Positions 1 to 5,999 of a DNA stretch of 64,000 nucleotides are shown here, one piece after another. The first letter of the stretch is position 1. Each line of letters opens with the position of its first letter. The translations under genes were made by a program, and so were the position numbers. Origin of the DNA: Pumilibacter intestinalis (lineage in GTDB: Bacteria > Bacillota > Clostridia > Christensenellales > Pumilibacteraceae). The DNA is taken from assembly GCF_943193005.1 (NCBI RefSeq), contig NZ_CALPCH010000010.1, positions 19,229 to 83,228 on the forward strand. The letters are read 5' to 3'. The notes beneath the pieces were generated by a model. That model did not search any database and had not been told where the DNA came from. It worked only from the letters and a program-made list of their open reading frames with translations.

Positions 1-345
1 CCCTATAAGAGTTTTGCCGGGGCGCGAAAACCGCTCGAGATGCACCTGATGACAAATGCCGTTGCCCGGCTTTGATACGCGTATGCCGTGCTTTAACGCA
101 ACCGACTGTATGTACGCATGGTCGTCGGCGTTCTCGAACCCCGACTGCAAAGTGTTGTGGTCTATATACGCCACGCTGAGTTCGGTTTTCACCTTGTCTA
201 TGCCCATGCTCTCGAATTGCAAATAAGCCATAGTGCCAGTGGAGTCTTGCGTGAGAGTTTGGTCTATCTTTATGCCTATCTCGCTTCCCGCTTTCATCTC
301 GCCGCTTACGAGATGCGCTTTTATTATTTTTCGAGTTATGTTCAA
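1..345 (-). CDS. acn: aconitate hydratase, N-terminal part (gene runs off the left edge)
   Basis: Aconitase of the TCA cycle isomerises citrate and isocitrate using a [4Fe-4S] cluster. The first 115 codons are visible and translate without a stop on the reverse strand. They contain the family's N-terminal signatures: IDQTLTQDSTGTMAYLQFE (about residues 27-45), ELSVAYIDHNTLQSGFENADD and KPGNGICHQVHLERF. The cluster cysteines lie beyond the window edge. The start is TTG at 343-345, chosen because homology begins there (NITRKIIKAHLVSGEM) and GGAGG lies 9 nt upstream. No ATG fits. The N-terminal order resembles the AcnA/mitochondrial-type enzyme. Identity is clear; the subclass is less certain because the fragment is short. 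Confidence 0.93.
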   Translation of the reverse strand, partial: MNITRKIIKAHLVSGEMKAGSEIGIKIDQTLTQDSTGTMAYLQFESMGIDKVKTELSVAYIDHNTLQSGFENADDHAYIQSVALKHGIRVSKPGNGICHQVHLERFSRPGKTLIG

Positions 346-376
346 CGCACTGCGCCTCCGAAAGTATTTTCATTAT

Positions 377-405
377 ATTGTACCCGATTTGGCGCGTTTT
401 GTCAA
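377..405 (-). promoter_or_regulatory. SigA promoter of the aconitase gene
   Basis: Read on the reverse strand, TTGACA (400-405) and TACAAT (377-382) are separated by 17 bp. They lie about 30 bp upstream of the TTG start, with GGAGG between. Confidence 0.7.
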
Positions 406-425
406 TGACTTTCGCTCTCGGCGCA

Positions 426-461
426 AAAAAGCCCCTTCGCGGTTTTGCGAAAGGACTTTTT
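426..461 (-). terminator. rho-independent terminator after the first lipoprotein gene
   Basis: The reverse strand reads AAAAGTCCTTTCGC, a short loop, then GCGAAGGGGCTTTTTT. This is a long stem with two G-U pairs and a T run, about 20 bp past the lipoprotein stop codon. Confidence 0.75.
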
Positions 462-481
462 AAGCTGCGAATTATATTTGT

Positions 482-1573
482 TTATTCGGCATGTTGCGCC
501 TTGTAAGCCTCAATCTTTTGTTTGGCTTCGGTTGCGCCAGTAACAGCGGTGCTACCGAATTTTTCAAACTTAGTTGTATCTTTTAAGCCGACTTTCTCGG
601 TTTGACCGTCTTTCGTTTCTTCGGCTGTAAGGCAATACATTATTTGCGTTAATTTGCCGTCGGTAATCGTAATTACGCATTCGCCTTCGCACTTCACACC
701 TTCGTAGAAAGTTACTGCGGTTTTCGCACCCGTAGCGGTCTTTACAAGTCCTTTTTCTCTGCCGAAATACCCGACTACATTTGTAATATTCAGCGCAATA
801 TATTCTTTGAACGACTCGGCAACGGTAATATCCGTTTTGTACACATAGTCGCCGCCACTGCTGGTACTGTAAGTTTTTGCGCCTTCGGTAATTTCGTAAC
901 GGTAATAATCGGAAGCGTTCTCGGTATAATCAGGCGTACCCGTTTCGAAACGGGTTTTATCATAATAGCGCACATACATTTGTTCGGTTGCGGTATATTG
1001 CGTTACGCTTGCCGAGTCGAATTCCCACGTTGCGCCGTCTTTGTTAAGCCCTTCCATTATTCTTGTTTCGGTGCAATTAGAGTGAGTATCGGAGTTGAAT
1101 GCCCTATTTATTTCGCTGTTGGTTACGCGCTCGCCTATCTTCGCCTCGGGAACGGCATACGCAAACTTGCCTTCGCCGTATTCGAGCACGTACATTTCCA
1201 TAGCCGCAGTTACCGTTTCGGCATCATATCCCGTTTCCGCATCCGCAAATTCAATCTTTGCCGTAACGCCGAACAGTTCCGCTTTTGCAAGGTCTTTCTT
1301 GTCCGCTTCGGTAAGCCCGAGTTTTTCCAAGTCCGCGTCGCCCTTACTCTCTTTGGAAACGAACTCCGCGCTAAGCATAGGGTCTTCGCCGTCATACACC
1401 GCAAGCTCGTTCTCCACATAGCCGAGCACCGCCTCGTCCGCGGTTTTGTATTCCGCGGCGGACACAACGATTACTTTCGCCGAGCCGTCGCCCTCGTTCT
1501 TGCACGCAACAAGCGAGCAAGCCGACAACGCCATAATCAGCGCGGTTACAATCAATACGATTTTCTTCCTCAT
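482..1573 (-). CDS. secreted lipoprotein of unknown function, tandem paralogue 1
   Basis: This 363-residue protein has a lipoprotein signal peptide: MRKKIVLIVTALIMALSA, then a lipobox ending at Cys24 in LVACKN. It should be anchored to the outer face of the membrane. I do not recognise a domain. The mature part is acidic and tyrosine/threonine-rich with beta-type composition (for example GVKCEGECVITITDGKLTQIMYC near the C-terminus) and ends in KAQHAE. It is 60-70% identical by eye to the neighbouring gene at 1739-2869, including the signal peptide, the central SEINRAFNSDTHSNCTET segment and the C-terminus. The two are a tandem duplication with separate promoters. An AAGGAG site precedes the ATG. 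Confidence 0.85.
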   Translation of the reverse strand: MRKKIVLIVTALIMALSACSLVACKNEGDGSAKVIVVSAAEYKTADEAVLGYVENELAVYDGEDPMLSAEFVSKESKGDADLEKLGLTEADKKDLAKAELFGVTAKIEFADAETGYDAETVTAAMEMYVLEYGEGKFAYAVPEAKIGERVTNSEINRAFNSDTHSNCTETRIMEGLNKDGATWEFDSASVTQYTATEQMYVRYYDKTRFETGTPDYTENASDYYRYEITEGAKTYSTSSGGDYVYKTDITVAESFKEYIALNITNVVGYFGREKGLVKTATGAKTAVTFYEGVKCEGECVITITDGKLTQIMYCLTAEETKDGQTEKVGLKDTTKFEKFGSTAVTGATEAKQKIEAYKAQHAE

Positions 1574-1591
1574 ACATCTTCTCCTTAATAT

Positions 1592-1640
1592 ATAATTATA
1601 CCAAACCTATAAATATTTAGGCTTAGTATAATTGTATCAT
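1592..1640 (-). promoter_or_regulatory. upstream region of lipoprotein 1 with a palindromic box
   Basis: The reverse strand carries CCTAAATATTTATAGG, a near-perfect palindrome, followed by TATAAT and then AAGGAG before the ATG. The same box with one change and a TATTAT lies before the paralogue at 2880-2940. Conservation of the box in both copies suggests an operator or promoter core. The -35 element is unclear. Confidence 0.5.
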
Positions 1641-1738
1641 GTAATTCCCCCGCCCGCAAGCGATTTTGAGGGGTTTATGAAAATTTTGTGTTTTTTTCGG
1701 TAACGCGCTATTTTTGCCTTTATTTATTCGGCATATTG

Positions 1739-2869
1739 CTATTCGGCATGTTGCGCCTTGTAAGCCGCAACCTTTTCTTTGGCTTCGGTTGCGCCAGTAA
1801 TAGCGGTGTTGCCGAATTTCTCATACTTAACGGTCATTTTCATACCCATTTTCACGGGTTTACCGCCTTGCTCCGTTTCGGCTATAGCCCAAAACATTAT
1901 TTGAGTTAATTTGCCGTCGGTAATCGTAACACTGCATTCGCCTTCGCAATCCAAGCCGTCGAGGAAAGTTATCGCGGCTTTCGCGCCCGTAGCGGTCTTT
2001 ACAAGTCCTTTTGCGCCCGGATAAAACCCCATCACGCCGGTAGTATTTTGCGAAATATATGTTTTTAACGACTCCGCTACGGTTTTACTTAATTCGGACA
2101 CTTCGCTACTGCCGCTACGCGTTCCGTAAGTTTTTGCGCCTTCGGTAACTTTGTAATCGTAATAATCGCGCTTTTCTTCCAAAGTATAATTAGGCGTACC
2201 CGCTTCGAAACGGGTTTTATCATGATAGCTCACGTGCATTTCTTCTGTCGCGGTACGTTGTATCACGCCAGCCGTGTCGAATACCCACGTTGCGCCGTCT
2301 TTGCCAAGCTCTTCGTCTATTTCTGTTTCGGTGCAATTAGAGTGAGTATCGTAGTTGAACGCCTTATTTATTTCGCTGTTGGTTACGCGCTCGCCTATTT
2401 TCGCCTCGGGAACGGCATACGCGAACTTGCTTTCGCTGTATTTTAATACGTACATTTCCATATTCGCCGTAACGGTTTCGGGCTGTTCGGCTTCGGGCGC
2501 GGTTGCCGCAAACGTTTCTTCATCTACAGCGAATTTAATCTTTGCCGTAACGCCGAACAGTTCCGCTTTTGCAAGGTCTTTCTTGTCGTTTTCGGTAAGT
2601 CCGAGCTTTTCCGAGTCCGCGTCGCCCTTGCTCTCTTTGGAAACAAACTCCGCACTATACATCAGTTCTTCGTAGTCATACACCGCAAGTTCGTTCTCAA
2701 CGTAGCCGAGCACCGCCTCGTCCGCGGTTTTGTATTCCGCGGCAGACACGGCGATTACTTTCGCCGTTTCGTTGCCCGCGCCCTCGTTCTCGTTTTTGCA
2801 CGCAACAAGCGAGCAAACCGACAGCGCCATAATCAGCGCGGTAACAATCAATACGATTTTCTTCCTCAT
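1739..2869 (-). CDS. secreted lipoprotein of unknown function, tandem paralogue 2
   Basis: This 376-residue paralogue of the protein at 482-1573 has the signal peptide MRKKIVLIVTALIMALSV and a lipobox LVACKN. Relative to its sister it carries an insertion around residues 104-120 (roughly DEETFAATAPEAEQPETV). It shares the central region with SEINKAFNYDTHSNCTETE and the C-terminus GATEAKEKVAAYKAQHAE. The start at 2867-2869 is set by the signal peptide and GAAGGAGAA upstream; the frame stays open further upstream, but that part has no coding character. About 100 bp of upstream DNA, including a GC-rich C-run and a GCAAGCGATTTTGAGGGG stretch, is also duplicated. The function is unknown; a substrate-binding or surface role is possible. 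Confidence 0.85.
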   Translation of the reverse strand: MRKKIVLIVTALIMALSVCSLVACKNENEGAGNETAKVIAVSAAEYKTADEAVLGYVENELAVYDYEELMYSAEFVSKESKGDADSEKLGLTENDKKDLAKAELFGVTAKIKFAVDEETFAATAPEAEQPETVTANMEMYVLKYSESKFAYAVPEAKIGERVTNSEINKAFNYDTHSNCTETEIDEELGKDGATWVFDTAGVIQRTATEEMHVSYHDKTRFEAGTPNYTLEEKRDYYDYKVTEGAKTYGTRSGSSEVSELSKTVAESLKTYISQNTTGVMGFYPGAKGLVKTATGAKAAITFLDGLDCEGECSVTITDGKLTQIMFWAIAETEQGGKPVKMGMKMTVKYEKFGNTAITGATEAKEKVAAYKAQHAE

Positions 2870-2879
2870 GTGTGTTCTC

Positions 2880-2940
2880 CTTCTATAAAATATAATACTA
2901 AGCCTATAAATATTTAGACTTACTATTATTGTATCATATC
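2880..2940 (-). promoter_or_regulatory. upstream region of lipoprotein 2 with the same palindromic box
   Basis: The reverse strand carries a CTAAATATTTATAGG box followed by TATTAT and a GAAGGAG site, matching the arrangement in front of the first paralogue. Confidence 0.45.
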
Positions 2941-3021
2941 GTCCCCCCCCCGCAAGCGATTTTGAGGGGTTTATGAAAATTTTGTGCTTTTTTCGGAAAA
3001 CACACACCGTACTGAGCACCA

Positions 3022-3058
3022 AAAAAGAGCAAACTCTTATGAGTCTGCTCTTTTCTTG
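3022..3058. terminator. hairpin terminator, bidirectional form
   Basis: AAGAGCAAACTC, loop TTAT, GAGTCTGCTCTT, flanked by A-runs and T-runs on both sides. No gene ends directly at it. It lies upstream of the lipoprotein pair and may insulate it. Confidence 0.65.
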
Positions 3059-3083
3059 TTTTTGTAAATTTTTTCTCTATGTA

Positions 3084-3350
3084 TGAGATTGCCGCGTCGC
3101 TCCGCTCCTCGCAATGACGGGTAAAGTTGCGTATGTCATTGCGAGCGAGTTTACGAGCGCGGCAATCCCCTTCGGGTTCCCTGTCATTGCGAGCGAGTTT
3201 ACGAGCGCGGCAATCCCCTTCGGGTTCCCTGTCATTGCGAGCGAGTTTACGAGCGCGGCAATCCCCTACATGGAACACGTACAGCAACTGCCGCTTTCTT
3301 ATGTATGAGATTGCCGCGGGCGCAAGCGCCCTCGCAATGACATGTAAACC
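3084..3350. repeat. palindromic intergenic repeat cluster 1, with 48-bp tandem copies
   Basis: Arms of about 35 bp start GTCATTGCGAGCGAG and end GCGGCAATCCCC. They occur in direct and inverted orientation around a spacer containing CATGGAACACGTACAGCAACT. Three direct copies start at 3135, 3183 and 3231, exactly 48 bp apart. Short ORFs through these arms (peptides with CRARKLARND) are artefacts of the repeat. Confidence 0.9.
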
Positions 3351-3408
3351 CCATTATGCCACACATTGTTTGTATTTTTTATGGCTTAGCATAATCCATA
3401 AGAAAATA

Positions 3409-3437
3409 TTGACAAAACATTTTATTTTTGTTATTAT
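3409..3437 (+). promoter_or_regulatory. SigA promoter of the structured leader/small membrane protein
   Basis: TTGACA (3409-3414), a 17-bp spacer and TATTAT (3432-3437). Transcription would begin just before the long inverted repeat at 3442. Confidence 0.75.
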
Positions 3438-3441
3438 AACC

Positions 3442-3575
3442 TTGCGACGCAATAGAATACCAAAAAACGGATGCAAATAGCCAACAAGCTGTATCCGCCG
3501 TTTTTTGGTATATTGTGTCGCAACAATTAGGAGATAGCTTTTGGAAGTCGTCTCTTAATTGGGACGACTTTTTTA
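3442..3575 (+). ncRNA. structured leader or small RNA ending in an intrinsic terminator
   Basis: The left arm 3442-3470 pairs with the right arm 3498-3523. Fourteen consecutive pairs (ATACCAAAAAACGG with CCGTTTTTTGGTAT) are extended by 11 of 12 more. The loop includes a short inverted repeat GGAT/ATCC. A second hairpin, AAGTCGTC...GACGACTT (3545-3570), is followed by TTTTTT, so transcription can stop before the gene at 3595. A 19-codon reading frame, ATG 3471 to TAG 3530, overlaps the right arm. This may be an attenuator controlling the membrane protein, or a stand-alone small RNA. No known family was recognised. Confidence 0.55.
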
Positions 3576-3594
3576 ATATAAAGGAGAGTATATT

Positions 3595-3912
3595 ATGTCA
3601 AAAAAAACCGATAAGTTCATACAAAACGACAAGTGGTTCTATTATGCCTTTCTTATAATGAGCATATTATTTGGACTTTCTTGTGCTTTGAGCGCAATTG
3701 TAGGCATTTATTGGGCGGCAAAAGTAAGTGCCAAATATCTACTTTATGCCATATTTGCTATTCTTGGTATAGTAATAGCTTGGATTTTGTTTCGCCTATT
3801 TTTGTCTATGCTATGCGACATAAAATTGATTCGCGATAAGTTATACCATACAGAAAGCGAAGAACTAAAAGAATTTCATAAAAACGAAGATAAGAACGTC
3901 CCTATGAAATAA
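3595..3912 (+). CDS. small two-helix membrane protein, unknown function
   Basis: This 105-residue protein has a short charged N-terminus (MSKKTDKFIQNDKW) and two hydrophobic segments: about residues 15-38 (FYYAFLIMSILFGLSCALSA) and 47-72 (KYLLYAIFAILGIVIAWILF). A charged C-terminal tail rich in Glu, Lys and His follows. AAGGAGAG lies 7 nt before the ATG. The family is not recognised. Its expression should depend on passing the terminator in the leader at 3442-3575, a second terminator follows, and the gene stands alone. Codon use is AT-richer than in core genes. Confidence 0.75.
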   Translation: MSKKTDKFIQNDKWFYYAFLIMSILFGLSCALSAIVGIYWAAKVSAKYLLYAIFAILGIVIAWILFRLFLSMLCDIKLIRDKLYHTESEELKEFHKNEDKNVPMK

Positions 3913-3923
3913 ATAAAACAACA

Positions 3924-3963
3924 AAAAAGAGCAAGCCGTTTTTTGACTTACTCTCTTTTTGCT
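3924..3963. terminator. hairpin terminator after the small membrane protein
   Basis: AAAAAGAGCAAG...CTTACTCTCTTTTT forms a hairpin with one bulge, flanked by A and T runs. Confidence 0.7.
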
Positions 3964-3965
3964 TT

Positions 3966-4133
3966 TCTTATGTATGAGATTGCCGCGGGCTTCGCCCTCG
4001 CAATGACGGGTAAAGCGGCGCATGTCATTGCGAGCGAGTTTACGAGCGCGGCAATCCCCTACATGAAACACGTACAGCAACTGCCGCTTTCTTATGTATG
4101 AGATTGCCGCGGGCTTCGCCCTCGCAATGACAG
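3966..4133. repeat. palindromic intergenic repeat cluster 2
   Basis: Inverted, direct and inverted arms of the GTCATTGCGAG...GCGGCAATCCCC family, with spacers containing CATGAAACACGTACAGCAAC and TTTCTTATGTATGAGATTG. Confidence 0.88.
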
Positions 4134-4172
4134 AAGAACGGAACGCTCGGCTAAGGACGGTTTTATGCCGCC

Positions 4173-4718
4173 TTACTTGCCAAAGTATCTTTTAAGCAAG
4201 CCTTCGAACGCTTTGCCGTGACGGGCTTCGTCGCGAGCCATTTCGTGTACGGTGTCGTGTATCGCGTCGAGGTTGAGAGCCTTTGCGCGTTTTGCAAGGT
4301 CGGTCTTGCCGGCGGTTGCTCCGTTTTCGGCGTCTACGCGCATTTGAAGATTTTTCTCGGTGGAAGAGGTTACAACCTCGCCCAAAAGTTCGGCGAATTT
4401 GGCGGCGTGCTCCGCTTCTTCGAAAGCCGCTTTTTCCCAGTACATGCCTATTTCGGGATAGCCCTCGCGGTGCGCAACGCGAGCCATGGCAAGATACATG
4501 CCAACCTCGGTGCACTCGCCGTTAAAGTTCATGCGAAGGTCGTTCATGATATCTTCGGGAACGCCGCTCGCAACGCCCACAACGTGTTCCGCCGCCCAAG
4601 TCTTTCCGCCTGCCTGCTCCGTGAATTTGGAAGCGGGAGCTTTGCACTGCGGGCACTTATCGGGAGCCGCATTACCCTCGTGAACGTATCCGCATACCGA
4701 ACATACAAACTTTTTCAT
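4173..4718 (-). CDS. reverse rubrerythrin (rubredoxin domain first)
   Basis: A peroxide-reducing non-heme iron protein of anaerobes, cytoplasmic, 181 residues. The rubredoxin-type iron site is at the N-terminus (Cys6-x2-Cys9 in FVCSVCGY and Cys22-x2-Cys25 in KCPQCK). The ferritin-like di-iron four-helix domain follows (about 45-181), with Glu/His ligands in [20 protein letters not shown] and [14 protein letters not shown]. This domain order is opposite to classical rubrerythrin and matches the reverse rubrerythrins of clostridia, which act in NADH-dependent H2O2 and O2 reduction. It lies 69 bp downstream of perR on the same strand, so PerR control is likely. A classical rubrerythrin is at 36367-36942. 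Confidence 0.93.
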   Translation of the reverse strand: MKKFVCSVCGYVHEGNAAPDKCPQCKAPASKFTEQAGGKTWAAEHVVGVASGVPEDIMNDLRMNFNGECTEVGMYLAMARVAHREGYPEIGMYWEKAAFEEAEHAAKFAELLGEVVTSSTEKNLQMRVDAENGATAGKTDLAKRAKALNLDAIHDTVHEMARDEARHGKAFEGLLKRYFGK

Positions 4719-4787
4719 TTTCTTTTTCTCCTTGAGTTTATTTTTTTGATTTTATAATGCGCAAGCTCTCGCTTGATTGCATTTGCT

Positions 4788-5180
4788 TTAAGACAACCGC
4801 GTATGTGCTTTGTTCTCTTTAACGCAGTGCGGGCACAATCCGTAAATTACGGTTTTTACTCCGTCTATCCTGTATCCGCTTTTTTCGAGCGCGGCGGTAT
4901 CTTCCGAGTAGCCGAACACGTCGCTTATCGCGCCGCAACCGTTGCACACAAAGTGCGCGTGCGGCGAGGTGTCCGCGTCGAAATGCAGACTGCCGCACTC
5001 GGTTTCGAGCGTGTTCAATTCGCCCGCGTCGCTAAGCTCTTTGAGATTGCGATACACCGTGCCCAAGCTCACGTTTGGGATTTGCTCGCGCACTTTGGCA
5101 TACACCCACTCCGCGTTCGGGTGGCTCTTCGTGTCGCGCAATATTTTGAGTATCGCTTCGCGCCTGCTGCTGTAACGCAC
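4788..5180 (-). CDS. perR: PerR-type Fur family peroxide regulator
   Basis: This 130-residue metal-dependent repressor has a winged helix (about residues 1-60, VSLGTVYRNLKEL as recognition helix) and a C-terminal metal and dimerisation domain. Structural zinc is bound by Cys79/Cys82 (CNGC) and Cys116/Cys119 (CPHC). The regulatory site region HFDADTSPHAHF resembles PerR more than Fur. PerR senses peroxide by iron-catalysed histidine oxidation. The promoter lies directly upstream with a palindromic TAATCA...TGATTA box just after the -10, consistent with autoregulation. The partner gene is reverse rubrerythrin. The start ATG follows AAGGAG; the PerR versus Fur or Zur assignment rests on context and is fairly secure. 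Confidence 0.88.
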   Translation of the reverse strand: MRYSSRREAILKILRDTKSHPNAEWVYAKVREQIPNVSLGTVYRNLKELSDAGELNTLETECGSLHFDADTSPHAHFVCNGCGAISDVFGYSEDTAALEKSGYRIDGVKTVIYGLCPHCVKENKAHTRLS

Positions 5181-5195
5181 GTTATCTCCTTTATA

Positions 5196-5211
5196 TAATC
5201 AGTAATGATTA
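5196..5211 (-). promoter_or_regulatory. candidate PerR box
   Basis: TAATCAGTAATGATTA has perfect TAATCA/TGATTA arms. It lies between the -10 and the perR start codon and resembles the TTATAATnATTATAA PerR consensus. Autorepression is inferred. Confidence 0.6.
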
Positions 5212-5216
5212 CTATT

Positions 5217-5245
5217 ATTATATATGATTATACAAAAACAGTCAA
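5217..5245 (-). promoter_or_regulatory. SigA promoter of perR-rubrerythrin
   Basis: On the reverse strand TTGACT (5240-5245), a 17-bp spacer and TATAAT (5217-5222). Confidence 0.8.
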
Positions 5246-5328
5246 GCGATTTTAAGCGATTTGCAAATTTTTATTGTAACGCTGTTAAAAAAAGTTTCAT
5301 AGTATGGTAATATACGGAGGATAAAAAT

Positions 5329-5556
5329 ATGAACGAATACGATAACTACAACCAATCTTGTAACATCTGCGGCAACAACAACTGCAACTGCGGTTGCCGC
5401 AAACCCGTTTGCACCTGCCGTTGCGAATGCCGCGAGCAGAAACAATGCGAGTGCAATCACGAGCACAACTGCAACTGCGGTTGCCAACACCGTAAGCCGT
5501 GCGGCTGCGGCATATGCAACTGCTTCCGCAATCTTTTCTGCGGCTGTCGCAGATAG
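5329..5556 (+). CDS. cysteine-rich mini-protein (20 Cys in 75 residues)
   Basis: This 75-residue, soluble protein has 20 cysteines, mostly in C-x-C and C-G-C pairs (NCNCGC, CTCRCECRE, CECNHEHNCNCGC, CGCGICNC, CGCRR), plus several His and Asn. It has no signal peptide or membrane helix. CGGAGG lies 8 nt before the ATG and an intrinsic terminator follows, so it is a real single-gene unit. The composition suggests a metallothionein-like metal binder or a redox buffer. It is divergent from perR across a 150-bp gap, which makes a metal- or peroxide-stress role attractive but unproven. I do not recognise a named family. Confidence 0.75.
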   Translation: MNEYDNYNQSCNICGNNNCNCGCRKPVCTCRCECREQKQCECNHEHNCNCGCQHRKPCGCGICNCFRNLFCGCRR

Positions 5557-5583
5557 AGAACTCCCTTCTTCCCCTTTTGCCAC

Positions 5584-5618
5584 GAAAAAACGCGGGTATT
5601 TTTATCCGCGTTTTTTTG
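5584..5618 (+). terminator. intrinsic terminator of the Cys-rich gene
   Basis: AAAAAACGCGG, loop, CCGCGTTTTTTT, 30 bp past the stop codon. Confidence 0.9.
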
Positions 5619-5635
5619 TGTAGTGGGTATAGGTT

Positions 5636-5998
5636 CTCATGAAGGGGATTGCTTCGCTCGTAAACTCGCTCGCAATGACGCGGCACAAAATTGTCATTGC
5701 GAGGGTGCTTGCACCCGTGGCAATCTCAGGCATGGAACAAGTGCAGACACTGTTGCTTTCTCATGTATGGGATTGCCGCGCTCGCATGGCTCGCTCGCAA
5801 TGACAGGTAGGCAGAAAGTGCGCTCGCAATGACGCGGCACAAAATTGTCATTGCGAGGGTGCTTGCACCCGTGGCAATCTCAGGCATGGAACAAGTACAG
5901 ATACTGTTGCTTTCTCATGTATGGGATTGCCGCGCTCGCATGGCTCGCTCGCAATGACAGGTAGGCAGAAAGTGCGCTCGCAATGACGCGGCACAATT
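5636..5998. repeat. palindromic repeat cluster 3 with 154-bp tandem duplication
   Basis: The landmark CGCAATGACGCGGCACAA starts at 5671, 5825 and 5979, exactly 154 bp apart. Two near-identical units plus the start of a third are therefore present. Each unit has one direct and one inverted repeat arm around CATGGAACAAGTnCAGA-CTGTTGC. The third copy ends at the stop of the ABC-F gene. Confidence 0.9.
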
Positions 5999-5999
5999 A

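Noticed and set aside
118..463. Forward ORFs opposite the aconitase fragment
   Set aside because: The reverse frame is clearly aconitase with family motifs; the forward peptides have no coding features.
3084..3350. CRISPR array at the 48-bp tandem repeat
   Set aside because: The spacer-like parts are identical between units, and no cas genes are near; it is a simple tandem amplification.
2934..3480. Overlapping ORFs on both strands containing repeated CRARKLARNDREPEGD or ASLRARQSPSGSLSL peptides
   Set aside because: They are translations of the palindromic intergenic repeats; open frames arise from the 48-bp unit being divisible by three.
5329..5556. Antimicrobial or sactipeptide-type precursor
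   Set aside because: There is no leader peptide pattern, radical SAM enzyme, protease or transporter nearby; metal binding is simpler.
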